Shown: positions 18,328-28,012 of the stretch, in pieces
Layout of the letters: each line of letters begins with the position of its first letter
How positions within the stretch are numbered: the stretch's first letter is position 1
Assembly: GCF_009917385.1 (NCBI RefSeq)
Contig: NZ_QWLJ01000004.1
Coordinates: 1 to 64,000, forward strand
Length of the DNA: 64,000 nt
Source: Roseburia sp. 1XD42-34
GTDB lineage: Bacteria; Bacillota; Bacilli; Bacillales; Amphibacillaceae
Direction of reading: 5' to 3'
Program-made: the position numbers and the translations under genes
Notes under the pieces: model-generated
Databases searched by the model: none
The model's input: the letters and a program-made list of their open reading frames with translations, nothing else
What the model was told of the DNA's origin: nothing

Positions 18328-19331
18328 TGTTTTTCCCCCTTCGCTATAGGTATCGACTCAATGGTTGATTGGATTGTTTCTGTAATTTGGTTTTCTACCA
18401 TATAGCGTGCTTGCTTAATTGCGTTGGTTATCGCTCGTTGATCTGAAGAACCATGTGCCTTAATAACTGGAGCTTGCAGGCCAAATAAACCCGCGCCGCC
18501 ATATTCCGAATAATCTAACTTTGTTTTCAATGCTTTTAAATCCTTCTTTAACATACCAGCCGCTAATTTACTTTTAGTGGATGCGGTAAATGTCTGCTTT
18601 AACATGGAAAAAATGGAGCTAGCTGTTCCTTCAATAGTTTTAAGGGCGATATTTCCTGTAAAACCATCGGTAACAACAACATCTGCAACCCGATTTAACA
18701 AGTCTCTCGCTTCGACATTGCCCACAAAATGAAGCGGAGCTTCTTGAAGTAACTGAAAAGTCTTCTTTGTTAATTCAGATCCCTTTCCGTCCTCTGTGCC
18801 AACATTTAATAAACCTACTTTAGGGAGTTCTATAGAGCGGACTCTACTTGCGTAAATAGAACCCATAATAGCATATTGCAGCAAATGGTTTGGTCTTGCA
18901 TCTACATTGGCACCAACATCCAAAAATAAAAACCCTTGTCCATCCAGCGTAGGCAGCGTCGGGCTTAAAGCAGGGCGTTCAATGCCTTTAATTCTCCCAA
19001 TTACGAACAAGCCTGCACTCATCAAAGCTCCAGTATTTCCGGCAGAAATACAAGCATCTGCTTTTCCTTGCTTCACTTCATTCGCCGTTAAGACTAATGA
19101 TGATTGTTTTTTTCTTCTGACTGCCCGGACAGGCTCGTCCTCTGCTGTAATTATTTCCGTTGTATGTAAAATACGAACTCGCTTATGATCGCTTGCATAT
19201 TTTTTTATTTCTGATTCATCGCCGACTAACGTAATGTGTAGATCTTTTATTTCAGAGACAGCTTTCATGGCACCAAGTACTACCGACTCCGGTGCATGAT
19301 CGCCCCCCATCGCATCAATAGCTATTCTCAT
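18324..19331 (-). CDS. plsX: Phosphate:acyl-ACP acyltransferase PlsX
   Basis: PlsX makes acyl-phosphate from acyl-ACP for PlsY and so begins phospholipid synthesis. The 335-residue protein begins with [14 protein letters not shown] and contains [26 protein letters not shown] and [16 protein letters not shown]. It directly follows fapR (stop and start one base apart) and overlaps fabD by four bases. A good AAAGGAGCAGAC ribosome site is present. Confidence 0.97.
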   Translation of the reverse strand: MRIAIDAMGGDHAPESVVLGAMKAVSEIKDLHITLVGDESEIKKYASDHKRVRILHTTEIITAEDEPVRAVRRKKQSSLVLTANEVKQGKADACISAGNTGALMSAGLFVIGRIKGIERPALSPTLPTLDGQGFLFLDVGANVDARPNHLLQYAIMGSIYASRVRSIELPKVGLLNVGTEDGKGSELTKKTFQLLQEAPLHFVGNVEARDLLNRVADVVVTDGFTGNIALKTIEGTASSIFSMLKQTFTASTKSKLAAGMLKKDLKALKTKLDYSEYGGAGLFGLQAPVIKAHGSSDQRAITNAIKQARYMVENQITETIQSTIESIPIAKGEKQ

Positions 19332-19904
19332 TTAGTCTGCTCCTTTGTGCTGATTCGATTGATACATATGGAAAACACCTGTAAATACTAATTCATTTTC
19401 TACAAAACTGTTCACATGGACAAGCGTCAATCCCTTTTCTTTCCCTTTTACCACAGCTTTTGCTATGACACGTTCGCCTTCTTTTACTTGCCTTGTGAAT
19501 TTCAGATCTGATTTAGCTGTTAAAGCCAACTCATCATTTAGTACCGCAACAGCCAATGAGTTCGCCTGGGCAAATAAATGATGCCCTCGAGCAATTTTAT
19601 TACGAGAAAACACATGCTCCTGACGAATATCTAGTATCGAAATAGCCCGTTCATCTAATTCTAAATCAATTACTTCGCCGATCACTTCTTCAAGTGGCAA
19701 TGCTTTAACCATTTCGTTCCACTGCTCTGTTGCAACTGACTTAATACGTTGGCGCAACTCAGGAATGGACAATTCCATCCGGTCGAGGCGAATGGTTTGA
19801 ATACTTACATCAAACTGCTTGGCTAATTCTTCATCTGTTATAAACGGCGTTTGCTCAATAGTCTCTTTTAATAAGCGCTGACGTTCAGCCTTTGGTCGTT
19901 TCAT
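19332..19904 (-). CDS. fapR: Fatty acid and phospholipid regulator FapR
   Basis: FapR represses lipid-synthesis genes and is released by malonyl-CoA. The 190-residue protein has an N-terminal DeoR-like helix-turn-helix ([16 protein letters not shown] and [17 protein letters not shown]) and a C-terminal hot-dog effector domain with [19 protein letters not shown] and [19 protein letters not shown]. The frame stays open upstream to 19979, but [12 protein letters not shown] matches the known N-terminus; its ribosome site (GGATGG) is poor. It heads the plsX-fabD-fabG-acpP operon, which it normally autoregulates. Confidence 0.94.
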   Translation of the reverse strand: MKRPKAERQRLLKETIEQTPFITDEELAKQFDVSIQTIRLDRMELSIPELRQRIKSVATEQWNEMVKALPLEEVIGEVIDLELDERAISILDIRQEHVFSRNKIARGHHLFAQANSLAVAVLNDELALTAKSDLKFTRQVKEGERVIAKAVVKGKEKGLTLVHVNSFVENELVFTGVFHMYQSNQHKGAD

Positions 19905-20335
19905 GACTGCACCATCCATATAGAATCTTTTAAAAAGTTGTTCAAAAAAGCTTAGTACCATTACGTGAAATTTTTTCATTTGCTAGTTTCAGTGCTAGAT
20001 GGACGTAAAGAATGCCTACTCTTGCATGATGCAGGTTCAGAGAAAGTATCTTTATAGCTGAGCTTCTCATACACTGCCCTCCATCTAACCAATAGGACAA
20101 ATGCTTCTGTTAAAGTCCGTTACTACGGTCCGCCGTAACTCCAATGCATACAAAAGCAGCATACTTTACAGAACAAAGAAACATTTGCAGCAGTGTGCAG
20201 CTTTTTTTCAAGATTTCTGTAATCGTAATGGAGCTCTAACGCAATATTCTTTTTTGGACATAGATTTCACATGTCTAATTATGACTTGCTCCTAATAGTA
20301 ATATATAATACCACGCCTTTTTATGCAAACATTTA
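19905..20335. other. fapR upstream region with a long-range stem
   Basis: This 430-base gap lies between recG and fapR. At 19996-20003 TAGATGGA is complementary to TCCATCTA at 20080-20087, and could close a domain of about 90 bases with smaller helices inside. A possible FapR half-site TTAGTACCA lies at 19949-19957. I see no gene. Confidence 0.45.
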
Positions 20336-22366
20336 TTAATCCAATTTTTCATCGGCTTGGAAATTATTTTCTACATATTGGAGAAGTGCCTGATATTCTT
20401 TAGTTTCCAATAAATCATTATCAATAATTTCCTGTGCATCTTTCCTGGCCGTTTCTAAAGCACGATAATCATGAACCATGTCAGCTACTTTAAATTCTGG
20501 CAGTCCACTTTGTTTTTTACCAAAAAAATCGCCTGGTCCACGCAATTGCAGATCCTGCTCCGATAAAGCAAAGCCATCCGTCGTTTCTGCCATAATGCGC
20601 ATGCGCTCTTTCCCAGTCTCTCCTTTGGGATCGGAAATTAAAATACAATAGCTCTGTTTGTCCCCCCTGCCTACTCTGCCACGTAATTGATGCAATTGAG
20701 ATAAACCAAATCGCTCTGCATCATAAATCATCATAATAGTTGCATTAGGAACGTTTACGCCCACTTCCACAACTGTGGTCGAAACAAGCAAGTGAATTTC
20801 ATTATTGGCGAATTGTTTCATGACGGTATCCTTTTCTTCAGTCGATAGCCTTCCATGCATTAAACCGATATGAATGGACGCTGGAAAATACGCCCGTAGC
20901 TCATGAAATACATCTACTGCGCTTTGAATATCCAATTTGTCTGATTCCTCTATAAGTGGGCAAATGACATACGCTTGCTCACCAGAAGCAATATGCTTAC
21001 CGACAAACTGCAATACGCGATCCAGCATCGATTCTTTAACCCAATACGTTTCGATTTCTTTTCTACCTACTGGCATCTGATCAATAACAGAGACATCCAT
21101 ATCTCCAAATGCAGTAATTGCCAAAGTTCGGGGAATTGGCGTAGCTGTCATAAACAAAACGTCTGGATACAAACCTTTTTCTCTTAAAACCCGCCTTTGC
21201 TCTACCCCAAATCGGTGTTGCTCATCAACAATAACAAATCCCAGATCGGCAAATTGCACATCGTCTTGAATCAATGCATGTGTCCCGACAACAATATCAA
21301 GTTGATGAGTAGAAATTTGTTCCAGTCGTTCTCTCCGTTTTTTCCCTTTAACAGAACCAGTAAGCAAGGTGATGGAAGCCCTATCTCCAAACAATTCAGT
21401 TAGCGATTGGTAATGTTGTTCTGCTAATATTTCGGTTGGAACCATTAAAGCACTTTGCTTTCCAGCTGTAACAGAAGCATACAAGCAAATGGCTGCTACA
21501 GCTGTTTTACCGGAACCAACATCGCCCTGTAATAAACGATTCATCCGATAAGGAGATGTCATATCTACTAAAATCTGATGAAGTGCAGATTGCTGTGCAT
21601 CCGTTAATGTAAATGGGAAACTATCCATAAATTCCTTCACACGTTGGTGATCGTATTCCTGGGCGTTACCAGCGGTTGCTTCACGTTTCCATTTTCGCAA
21701 CAATTGCATCTTTAATTGAAATACTAAGAACTCTTCATAAATAAACCTTCTCCGCGCATGCTTCAATGCAATCCGGCTTTTAGGCATATGCATAGTCTGA
21801 TATGCTTCTTTACGACTTGGTAATTTGTATGCTGTTAAAAAAGGCGCTGGCAGTATTTCATCAATAGCGGCTGCATAGCTAGCCAATGCCTGCTGGATGG
21901 CTTTCTTTAATTTTGTTGGTGACAGTTCCCCTTTAGCTGGATAAACAGGCTGCATTTCATCTTGCTGGGGAGCAGGGCCTTTTTTATAAGTACTCACCGT
22001 AATTTGCAGTCGGTGTGCGTCCCATTTTCCTACTAGAGTCACAGTATCTCCACTATGAATATGCTTTTTAGCAAATGCTCTATTAAAAATAACTGCTTTT
22101 ACAGCAACTTGTTCTACCTCTAGCGTGAATGTTAAACGCGATTTTTGCTTTCCATAAAAAGTGAGAGAAGGATCATGTATTACCCTTCCCTCAATTGTAA
22201 CTTTATCATCATGTATGAGCTCACTAAGAGGTTTTATTTCAAACACATCGTAACGATACGGAAAATAATTCAGTAACTCTTCCACTGTATGGATGCCGAT
22301 CTGAGCAAAATCCTCGCCCATTTTTTCCCCGACACCTTTCACATGAGTAACAGGATCGGATAACAT
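20336..22366 (-). CDS. recG: ATP-dependent DNA helicase RecG
   Basis: RecG remodels stalled forks and branched DNA. The 676-residue protein has an N-terminal wedge/OB part (residues about 1-230, with YFPYRYDVFE), then helicase motifs: Walker A LLQGDVGSGKTAVAAI, a DEQHRFG Walker B box, MTATPIPRTLA, STTVVEVGVNVPNA, and HQLRGRVGRG. The end contains the RecG wedge-associated GPGDFFGKKQSGLPEFKVAD. It sits between sdaAA and fapR as in B. subtilis. Confidence 0.97.
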   Translation of the reverse strand: MLSDPVTHVKGVGEKMGEDFAQIGIHTVEELLNYFPYRYDVFEIKPLSELIHDDKVTIEGRVIHDPSLTFYGKQKSRLTFTLEVEQVAVKAVIFNRAFAKKHIHSGDTVTLVGKWDAHRLQITVSTYKKGPAPQQDEMQPVYPAKGELSPTKLKKAIQQALASYAAAIDEILPAPFLTAYKLPSRKEAYQTMHMPKSRIALKHARRRFIYEEFLVFQLKMQLLRKWKREATAGNAQEYDHQRVKEFMDSFPFTLTDAQQSALHQILVDMTSPYRMNRLLQGDVGSGKTAVAAICLYASVTAGKQSALMVPTEILAEQHYQSLTELFGDRASITLLTGSVKGKKRRERLEQISTHQLDIVVGTHALIQDDVQFADLGFVIVDEQHRFGVEQRRVLREKGLYPDVLFMTATPIPRTLAITAFGDMDVSVIDQMPVGRKEIETYWVKESMLDRVLQFVGKHIASGEQAYVICPLIEESDKLDIQSAVDVFHELRAYFPASIHIGLMHGRLSTEEKDTVMKQFANNEIHLLVSTTVVEVGVNVPNATIMMIYDAERFGLSQLHQLRGRVGRGDKQSYCILISDPKGETGKERMRIMAETTDGFALSEQDLQLRGPGDFFGKKQSGLPEFKVADMVHDYRALETARKDAQEIIDNDLLETKEYQALLQYVENNFQADEKLD

Positions 22367-22382
22367 GTAACATCACTCTTTC

Positions 22383-23258
22383 TTAGCTTGATAATCCTAG
22401 CAATTTATCTTTTAGCCATCGGCCGGTTGGTGTATCCGCTAAACCTCCCTCTCCTGTCTCTCGCAAGCTGGAAGGCATCTGTTTACCAATTCGATACATC
22501 GCACCGATTACTTCGTCGCATGGGATTCTACTAGTTACACCGGCGAGTGCCATATCCGCAGAAACGATAGCTAACGAAGCACCTCCAGCATTTCGCTTTA
22601 CGCAAGGAACTTCCACAAGACCAGCCACAGGATCACATACGAGCCCGAGCATATTTTTTAGTGTCATTGCAAATGCTTCAGCTGATTGTTGTGGTGTTCC
22701 GCCAGCCATTTCTACAATAGCAGCAGAGGCCATTGCTCCTGCTGACCCCACTTCAGCTTGGCATCCGCCAGCAGCCCCTGAGATAAACGCATTATTCGCT
22801 ACGACAAACCCAAATGCTCCCGCCGTAAATAAATATCGAAGCATTTGTTCACGGGTTGGCTTGAGCTGATTTTTAACAGCGAATAGTGTGCCAGGTACAC
22901 AACCTGCACTCCCGGCAGTTGGAGTAGCGCAAATCGTGCCCATCGCCGCATTAACTTCATTTGTCCCCATCGCTTTACTGACAGCATCTAATAGCAAATG
23001 TCCTGAAAGCGGGGTTTTCTCCTGCATATAGTTTTGAATAAGGACTGCATCTCCTCCGGTTAAACCGGTAACGGATTCGACACCTTTCAACGCATCTCCA
23101 ATGGCTTTTTCCATCACCTGTAAGTTTTGCTCCATTTCCTGAAACAACTGTTGACGCGTTTTTCCTTTTACTTCCATCTCCTGGAGGATCATCACTTCTG
23201 AAATGGAGATTTTTTGTTGTTCAGCAGATTCCACCAATTCCTGGACAGTCCGAAACAT
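22383..23258 (-). CDS. sdaAA: L-serine dehydratase, alpha subunit
   Basis: With SdaAB it deaminates L-serine to pyruvate using an iron-sulphur cluster. The 291-residue protein shows the family pattern: GLTGGDAVLIQNYM, GTICATPTAGSAGCVPG, GAAGGCQAEVGSAGAMASAA and LVCDPVAGLVEVPCVKRNA, which supply the cysteines for the cluster. It follows sdaAB by about 25 bases and precedes recG by about 16. Confidence 0.96.
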   Translation of the reverse strand: MFRTVQELVESAEQQKISISEVMILQEMEVKGKTRQQLFQEMEQNLQVMEKAIGDALKGVESVTGLTGGDAVLIQNYMQEKTPLSGHLLLDAVSKAMGTNEVNAAMGTICATPTAGSAGCVPGTLFAVKNQLKPTREQMLRYLFTAGAFGFVVANNAFISGAAGGCQAEVGSAGAMASAAIVEMAGGTPQQSAEAFAMTLKNMLGLVCDPVAGLVEVPCVKRNAGGASLAIVSADMALAGVTSRIPCDEVIGAMYRIGKQMPSSLRETGEGGLADTPTGRWLKDKLLGLSS

Positions 23259-23283
23259 ACATGTTCACCCCTTTCTTCTATGT

Positions 23284-23946
23284 TTAGCTGACGATCTTAG
23301 CAATCTGTATAATATGATTCGCCTTCTCCAGCTCTCGTAATATATCATCTTCCACGTTTTGGTCAACTTCTATAACCATGAGTGCTTCTTTACCTACATC
23401 TTTTCGATTCACTTCCATATGACCAATATTGATTTCGTGCTTCGCCAATACAGACGTCACCGAGGCAATCGCGCCAAACCGGTCATTGTGCATAATTAAT
23501 ATCGCAGGATGGTTTCCAGACAAACGCAATTCAAAGCCATTTAATTCAGTTATTTCTACTTTACCGCCACCAATGGATATGCCGACCAATTCTAATGATT
23601 CTTCATCGTTTCCTATCATTAGCCGTGCTGTGTTTGGATGACTGACAGCTGCACTATCTTCAATGAATTCAATTTGCATGTTGCGGTCAGCAGCTATTTT
23701 CAAAGCGTCTTTCATCCGTTGATCATCTGTATCAAACCCGAGCAAACCACCTATTAAGGCAAAATCTGTTCCATGTCCTTTATATGTCTTAGCAAACGAT
23801 TCATAGAGATGAATTTTTGCCCAAGTCGGCACTTTACCAAATAAACTGTGTGCTGCTTTGCCAATTCTTGCTGCCCCAGCTGTATGTGAACTTGATGGAC
23901 CAATCATTACTGGACCAATAATGTCAAAAACGGAATTATATTTCAA
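23284..23946 (-). CDS. sdaAB: L-serine dehydratase, beta subunit
   Basis: The 220-residue partner of SdaAA has an N-terminal dehydratase beta domain (FDIIGPVMIGPSSSHTAGAARIG) and a C-terminal ACT domain (HPAILIMHNDRFGAIASVTS, residues about 148-167). I chose a TTG start (KYNSVFDIIG) because AGGTGG lies eight bases upstream and it matches the family length; a GTG four codons earlier overlaps the ribosome site. Confidence 0.94.
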   Translation of the reverse strand: MKYNSVFDIIGPVMIGPSSSHTAGAARIGKAAHSLFGKVPTWAKIHLYESFAKTYKGHGTDFALIGGLLGFDTDDQRMKDALKIAADRNMQIEFIEDSAAVSHPNTARLMIGNDEESLELVGISIGGGKVEITELNGFELRLSGNHPAILIMHNDRFGAIASVTSVLAKHEINIGHMEVNRKDVGKEALMVIEVDQNVEDDILRELEKANHIIQIAKIVS

Positions 23947-24245
23947 TGTAGCACCCACCTTTATTTTTAATAACGTAACTCTTACCTTCTCTGATTGATT
24001 ATAACAAAAAAATGGTAGTGAATCATTAAGAGAGATAATCTAATAGATAGATTCATTTCCACCTTCTGATCCGGCGGTTCTTTAAAATGAGTACATTTCG
24101 CTAAAGTTGCTGTTTTAGATAGTGAATTAAAACAAATGAAGCTGTGCATTTGATTAATTTGTTGAAGTAATTAAATCTCAATAAGTATATCTGAAAGAAT
24201 AAACACAGTTCTCCTGTTAATGAATTTGTGAAAGCGGATGATTAA

Positions 24246-24274
24246 TTGACTTTATCTTGTATCACCGATATAAT
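24246..24274 (+). promoter_or_regulatory. Sigma-A type promoter for the purine permease
   Basis: TTGACT, a 17-base spacer and a perfect TATAAT lie about 70 bases before the permease ATG. The leader after it is too short for, and shows none of the core sequence of, a purine riboswitch. The rest of the gap from 23947 shows no other feature. Confidence 0.75.
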
Positions 24275-24342
24275 TACATCTTGTGGATTATATTTGTTAT
24301 AATCGGGCGGGAGAGGGACAGGAAATACATTGAGGAGTTTGT

Positions 24343-25626
24343 ATGCCTGATAAGAAAAACAACTTGAAACGTGCCAACAGTTCCTCACTACGTAATGAAT
24401 GGATCGCAGGTATAATTGGTTACCTTACAACCATGTATATTGTAGTTGTTAATGGTTCCATTCTTAATGAAGCTGGGATCACTTTAGAAAGTGGTATGAT
24501 AGCTACCATTCTTGCTAGCTTTATCGGCACATTGCTAATGGGAATATTCGGTAAGCTCCCATTAATCGTCATACCAGGAATGGGTATTAATGCATTATTT
24601 GCATACTCCATTATCGAAGGAACTGGGCTCACCTTTCAGGAAGGTCTAGCTGTCGTTTTGATTGCGGCGATTATTTTCTTAATTACCGCTTTTACGAAGT
24701 TAGGTGTGTTATTAAAAAAAGCAATCCCTGATTCGTTAAAGCATGCTATTACAGTCGGATTGGGCTTATTTCTGATCTTAATTGGTTTAGAAAAAAGTGG
24801 ACTTGTTAGCAAAGGAAGCAATACAATTATAGCAATTGGCGACTTTACTTCACCGACAGTTATTGTTAGTCTGATTACACTATTTTTAGCAATATTCCTG
24901 TTTGTGAAAAATATCCCAGCCAACTTTTTAATCACCATGGTGTTAGGAACAATTATTGCTGCCATTGGCGGAATTATTCAACCAGGAAACCAATCATTGC
25001 ATGTAGAATGGAGCGAAATACTCTTTTTCCCTTCTTTTAATGCAATGGGTGAAATTACTTTCTGGTTAGCTGTATTCCCCTTAGCGATGATTCTAATCTT
25101 CGAAAATATGGGATTATTGCACGGGCAGCTCTCTATGCTTAAACGTGAAAACCTATACCAAAGAGCATATCAAGTTACAGCTTTTTCAACATTAACCTGT
25201 GCATTCCTTGGCACATCGCCAACTGTATCTGCTGCTGAAAATGCTGCGGTTATTGCTTCTAAAGGAAGAACAGGGAAAACGGCAGTCATAGCCAGCTTTC
25301 TTTTCTTAGCAACCATTGTGCTCATCCCTTGGATTACCATGATACCCAATACAGCGATTAGCCCGATTTTAATTATTGTTGGCTTTTTAATGGTACAAAA
25401 TATAAAGCAATTGCCGCTTGATCATTTATCTGAGTCACTGCCGGCTTTTCTAATCGTTGTTATGATTCCATTCACCTACAGCATAGCAGATGGAATGGCT
25501 TTTGGTTTTATTGCGTATCCGATTGTTAAAATGGCAATTGGCGAAAAGAACGAGCTGTCACCAGCACTGCTAGTAATTTCAAGTTTATTCTTGCTTGATT
25601 TTGTTATAAAAATGATGGGAATTTAA
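24343..25626 (+). CDS. NCS2 family permease, AzgA/PbuG-like purine transporter
   Basis: This 427-residue polytopic membrane protein has about 12 hydrophobic segments. It belongs to the AzgA-like branch of NCS2 nucleobase transporters, suggested by NEWIAGIIGYLTTMYIVVVN, PGMGINALFAYS, AITVGLGLFLILIGLEKSG and TSPTVSAAENAAVIASKGRTG. Members import hypoxanthine, guanine or adenine with protons. The exact substrate cannot be told from sequence. TGAGGAG precedes the ATG, and a strong terminator follows. It is on the plus strand within a minus-strand block (sdaAB and fakA are neighbours in B. subtilis), so it is an insertion relative to that order. Confidence 0.9.
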   Translation: MPDKKNNLKRANSSSLRNEWIAGIIGYLTTMYIVVVNGSILNEAGITLESGMIATILASFIGTLLMGIFGKLPLIVIPGMGINALFAYSIIEGTGLTFQEGLAVVLIAAIIFLITAFTKLGVLLKKAIPDSLKHAITVGLGLFLILIGLEKSGLVSKGSNTIIAIGDFTSPTVIVSLITLFLAIFLFVKNIPANFLITMVLGTIIAAIGGIIQPGNQSLHVEWSEILFFPSFNAMGEITFWLAVFPLAMILIFENMGLLHGQLSMLKRENLYQRAYQVTAFSTLTCAFLGTSPTVSAAENAAVIASKGRTGKTAVIASFLFLATIVLIPWITMIPNTAISPILIIVGFLMVQNIKQLPLDHLSESLPAFLIVVMIPFTYSIADGMAFGFIAYPIVKMAIGEKNELSPALLVISSLFLLDFVIKMMGI

Positions 25627-25702
25627 TGGCGTATTCTTTAGCATTCAAGTTAGTACACCATTTTTATCCTATCATACTCATTAAGACACTTTTATCATGA
25701 AT

Positions 25703-25750
25703 AAATCGTATGAAATCAAATTTGATGATTTTGATTTCATACGATTTTTA
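25703..25750 (+). terminator. Terminator of the permease gene
   Basis: A perfect 18-bp stem (25703-25720 with 25730-25747) has a nine-base loop, followed by T-rich sequence on the plus strand. Confidence 0.88.
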
Positions 25751-25946
25751 TTTTCTAGAGTAGATTAAAATTTCTGTCTTAAGGATCTTCCTACATATGC
25801 AAAAATGGAATCACCATAAAGCATAAATAAACAAGTCATTATTATTGCTTTCACACTGCAGCTGCTTTGGATCTTCTAATTACACTCATAAAGTTATAGT
25901 ACCGCGAATGTGTTGTAGTGAACTTTGTCCTTTGCTGTTTAGTCGG

Positions 25947-26072
25947 GAGCAATTTTTTGGCTTCACAAACGACTATTTCACTTGGGCAAGCAACTTTTCC
26001 GCTTTAATGAGCGACTTTTTCATTTTGACGTATAAAAATTCGTTTTCCTAAAATAGTTCGTTTTCTGTAAAT
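25947..26072. repeat. Degenerate tandem repeat, unit about 21 bases
   Basis: Four clear units of about 21 bases (25947-26030) share the pattern GCRACTTTTTCRCTTTR. They are followed by two more diverged units with TTCGTTTTC (to 26072), where the phase slips by one to three bases. The array lies between the convergent permease and fakA genes. The short frame across it has no ribosome site and is not called a gene. Confidence 0.7.
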
Positions 26073-26082
26073 AGAAACATGT

Positions 26083-26123
26083 GAACAAGGGTTCCTTGCA
26101 TGAACAGCAAGGAACCCTTGTTC
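26083..26123. terminator. Long perfect hairpin downstream of fakA
   Basis: GAACAAGGGTTCCTTGC and its exact complement form a 17-bp stem with a seven-base loop. Neither strand has a clean T-run after it. It probably serves as a terminator or 3'-end stabiliser for the convergent fakA and permease transcripts. Confidence 0.6.
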
Positions 26124-26250
26124 GTCTATTGTTTATCGTGTTTCACTCCATAACAACCAGCAGCACCTTCTCCAAGTACCATAACCAAACAAATCTCGGG
26201 ATACGGATGAGACAAAGTTCGCTTGAATAGATACAACTTAATCGGTATTG

Positions 26251-27912
26251 CTATTCGACAGAAAAAATATAAGCATAGATCGGTTGATTCCCGTTATGAA
26301 CTTCCACTTCCATATCTTCATATGTTTCTTCAATATATCCTACAAGTTCTTGCATTTCTTCGTCCGTGACATCTTCGCCTTGTAAAATAGTTAAGATCTC
26401 GTCATCTTCTGTTATCATTTTTTCCAATAATTTTTTAACTGTGACCGTTTTATCTGCATCTGTAGTTACAATTTTCCCGTCTTCAATCCCCATAAAATGA
26501 TCCTTTTCAATGGAAATACCATCAATTTGAGTATCTCGAACAGCATATGTAATCTGACCAGTCTTTACTTGCTTTCTAGCCTCATCCATAGCCTTTTGGT
26601 TTGTGTCAAGATCATGATCTGGATGGAAAGACAGCATAGCACTGATGCCCTGTGGTATTGTTTTTGTTGGTACCACACGAACATCTTCTTCTGCTAGTTC
26701 AGCGGCTTGATCAGCTGCCATAAAAATGTTTTTGTTATTTGGCAATAAGAGCACCTTTTTAGCATTAGCTTGTTTAATGGCATTCGTAATATCCTGAGTG
26801 CTCGGGTTCATCGTTTGCCCGCCTTCTATAACTACTGAGGCTCCTAAACTTTCCAGCAGCTGTTTCAAACCTTTTCCCATCGCCACTGTTACAATGGCGT
26901 ATTCCGCTTTTTCTTTTGGTTTATTTCGTTTGTCTTTCTTCCCAACTATCGCTGTATGCTGCTCACGCATATTTTCTATTTTCATATTAATCAAGCTACC
27001 ATAGCGCTGCCCTATCGTAAGGCAATCTCCTGGATATTCTGAATGGATATGAACCTTTACAAGCTCATCGTCACTAACTACCAATAAAGAGTCACCGTGA
27101 TTGCTTAATTCCTGTCGAAACGCGTCCTCATCAAAGGGATGTTCTGCTAATTTATCTTCTTCCAATTTCACCATGAATTCTGTGCAATACCCAAATTCAA
27201 TATCCGCAGTATCCATAAAATCTTGGGTAATTTTATGGTGTTCCGCATTAATCATTTCGTCCATATTAATATCTGAAGTACCTTCAGGAAGTTCTTCCCC
27301 TTTTAAAGCAGCCATAAACCCTTCATAAATCGTAACTAAGCCTTGTCCACCAGAATCCACTACGCCTACTTCTTTAAGTACCGGAAGTAAGTCTGGAGTG
27401 CGCTTTAAAGACGCTTTTGCTTCAGCTACAATTTTTTCCATTAACGTAATAATATCTGTTTCTTCTTCAGCAATAGCAACTGCCTTATTTCCGGAATCTT
27501 TCGCAACCGTTAAAATCGTTCCTTCAACTGGCTTCATCACTGCATTATACGCCGTTGTCACTGCACTTTCAAACGCTTGTGCCAAGCCTTTCGCTGTAAC
27601 CGCTTCTTTTTTTCCTAATCCTTTAGCAAATCCGCGAAAAATCTGTGACAAAATAACACCTGAATTTCCTCTTGCACCCATCAAAAGTCCTTTGGAAAAT
27701 GCTTGTGCAACTTCTGATACGTTGTTGCTATGAATATTTTTAACTTCATTTGCCCCTGAAGTAATGGTCAGATTCATATTTGTTCCCGTATCACCGTCAG
27801 GTACAGGAAAAACATTTAAAGCATCAATTTTTTTGGCATTATTGGACAAATGATGAGCACCAGACAAAATCATTTGTGCCAGCTTCTTGCCATCGATTTG
27901 TTGTAAACTCAC
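26251..27912 (-). CDS. fakA: Fatty acid kinase subunit FakA (YloV, DAK2 domain)
   Basis: FakA phosphorylates exogenous fatty acids held by FakB proteins, feeding PlsX/PlsY lipid synthesis. The 553-residue protein has an N-terminal DAK2 kinase domain with the nucleotide/metal motif DALNVFPVPDGDTGTNMN near residues 30-47 and LMGARGNSGVILSQIFRG. A central domain and a C-terminal DegV-like fold (LLLPNNKNIFMAADQAAELA) follow. I chose the GTG of SLQQIDGKKLAQM, since GAGGAGG precedes it; the longer reading from 27984 would bury that site. It follows yloU by about 100 bases. Confidence 0.94.
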   Translation of the reverse strand: MSLQQIDGKKLAQMILSGAHHLSNNAKKIDALNVFPVPDGDTGTNMNLTITSGANEVKNIHSNNVSEVAQAFSKGLLMGARGNSGVILSQIFRGFAKGLGKKEAVTAKGLAQAFESAVTTAYNAVMKPVEGTILTVAKDSGNKAVAIAEEETDIITLMEKIVAEAKASLKRTPDLLPVLKEVGVVDSGGQGLVTIYEGFMAALKGEELPEGTSDINMDEMINAEHHKITQDFMDTADIEFGYCTEFMVKLEEDKLAEHPFDEDAFRQELSNHGDSLLVVSDDELVKVHIHSEYPGDCLTIGQRYGSLINMKIENMREQHTAIVGKKDKRNKPKEKAEYAIVTVAMGKGLKQLLESLGASVVIEGGQTMNPSTQDITNAIKQANAKKVLLLPNNKNIFMAADQAAELAEEDVRVVPTKTIPQGISAMLSFHPDHDLDTNQKAMDEARKQVKTGQITYAVRDTQIDGISIEKDHFMGIEDGKIVTTDADKTVTVKKLLEKMITEDDEILTILQGEDVTDEEMQELVGYIEETYEDMEVEVHNGNQPIYAYIFSVE

Positions 27913-28012
27913 TTTTTCATTTCCTCCTCTAATAAACAAGAACTCAGAAGCGTCTGTTGAAAAACAGACGCTCGGACAGATCATATATAGTCATAAGCTT
28001 CATAATTGTGTT

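Noticed and set aside
19942..19965. FapR operator upstream of fapR
   Set aside because: Only one half-site (TTAGTACCA) fits; the opposite arm does not match, so a full operator is not supported.
24275..24342. Purine riboswitch before the permease gene
   Set aside because: No three-way-junction core sequence or suitable length is present between promoter and start.
25845..26051. Plus-strand open frame of 68 codons after the permease gene
   Set aside because: It reads through the 21-base tandem array and has no ribosome site.
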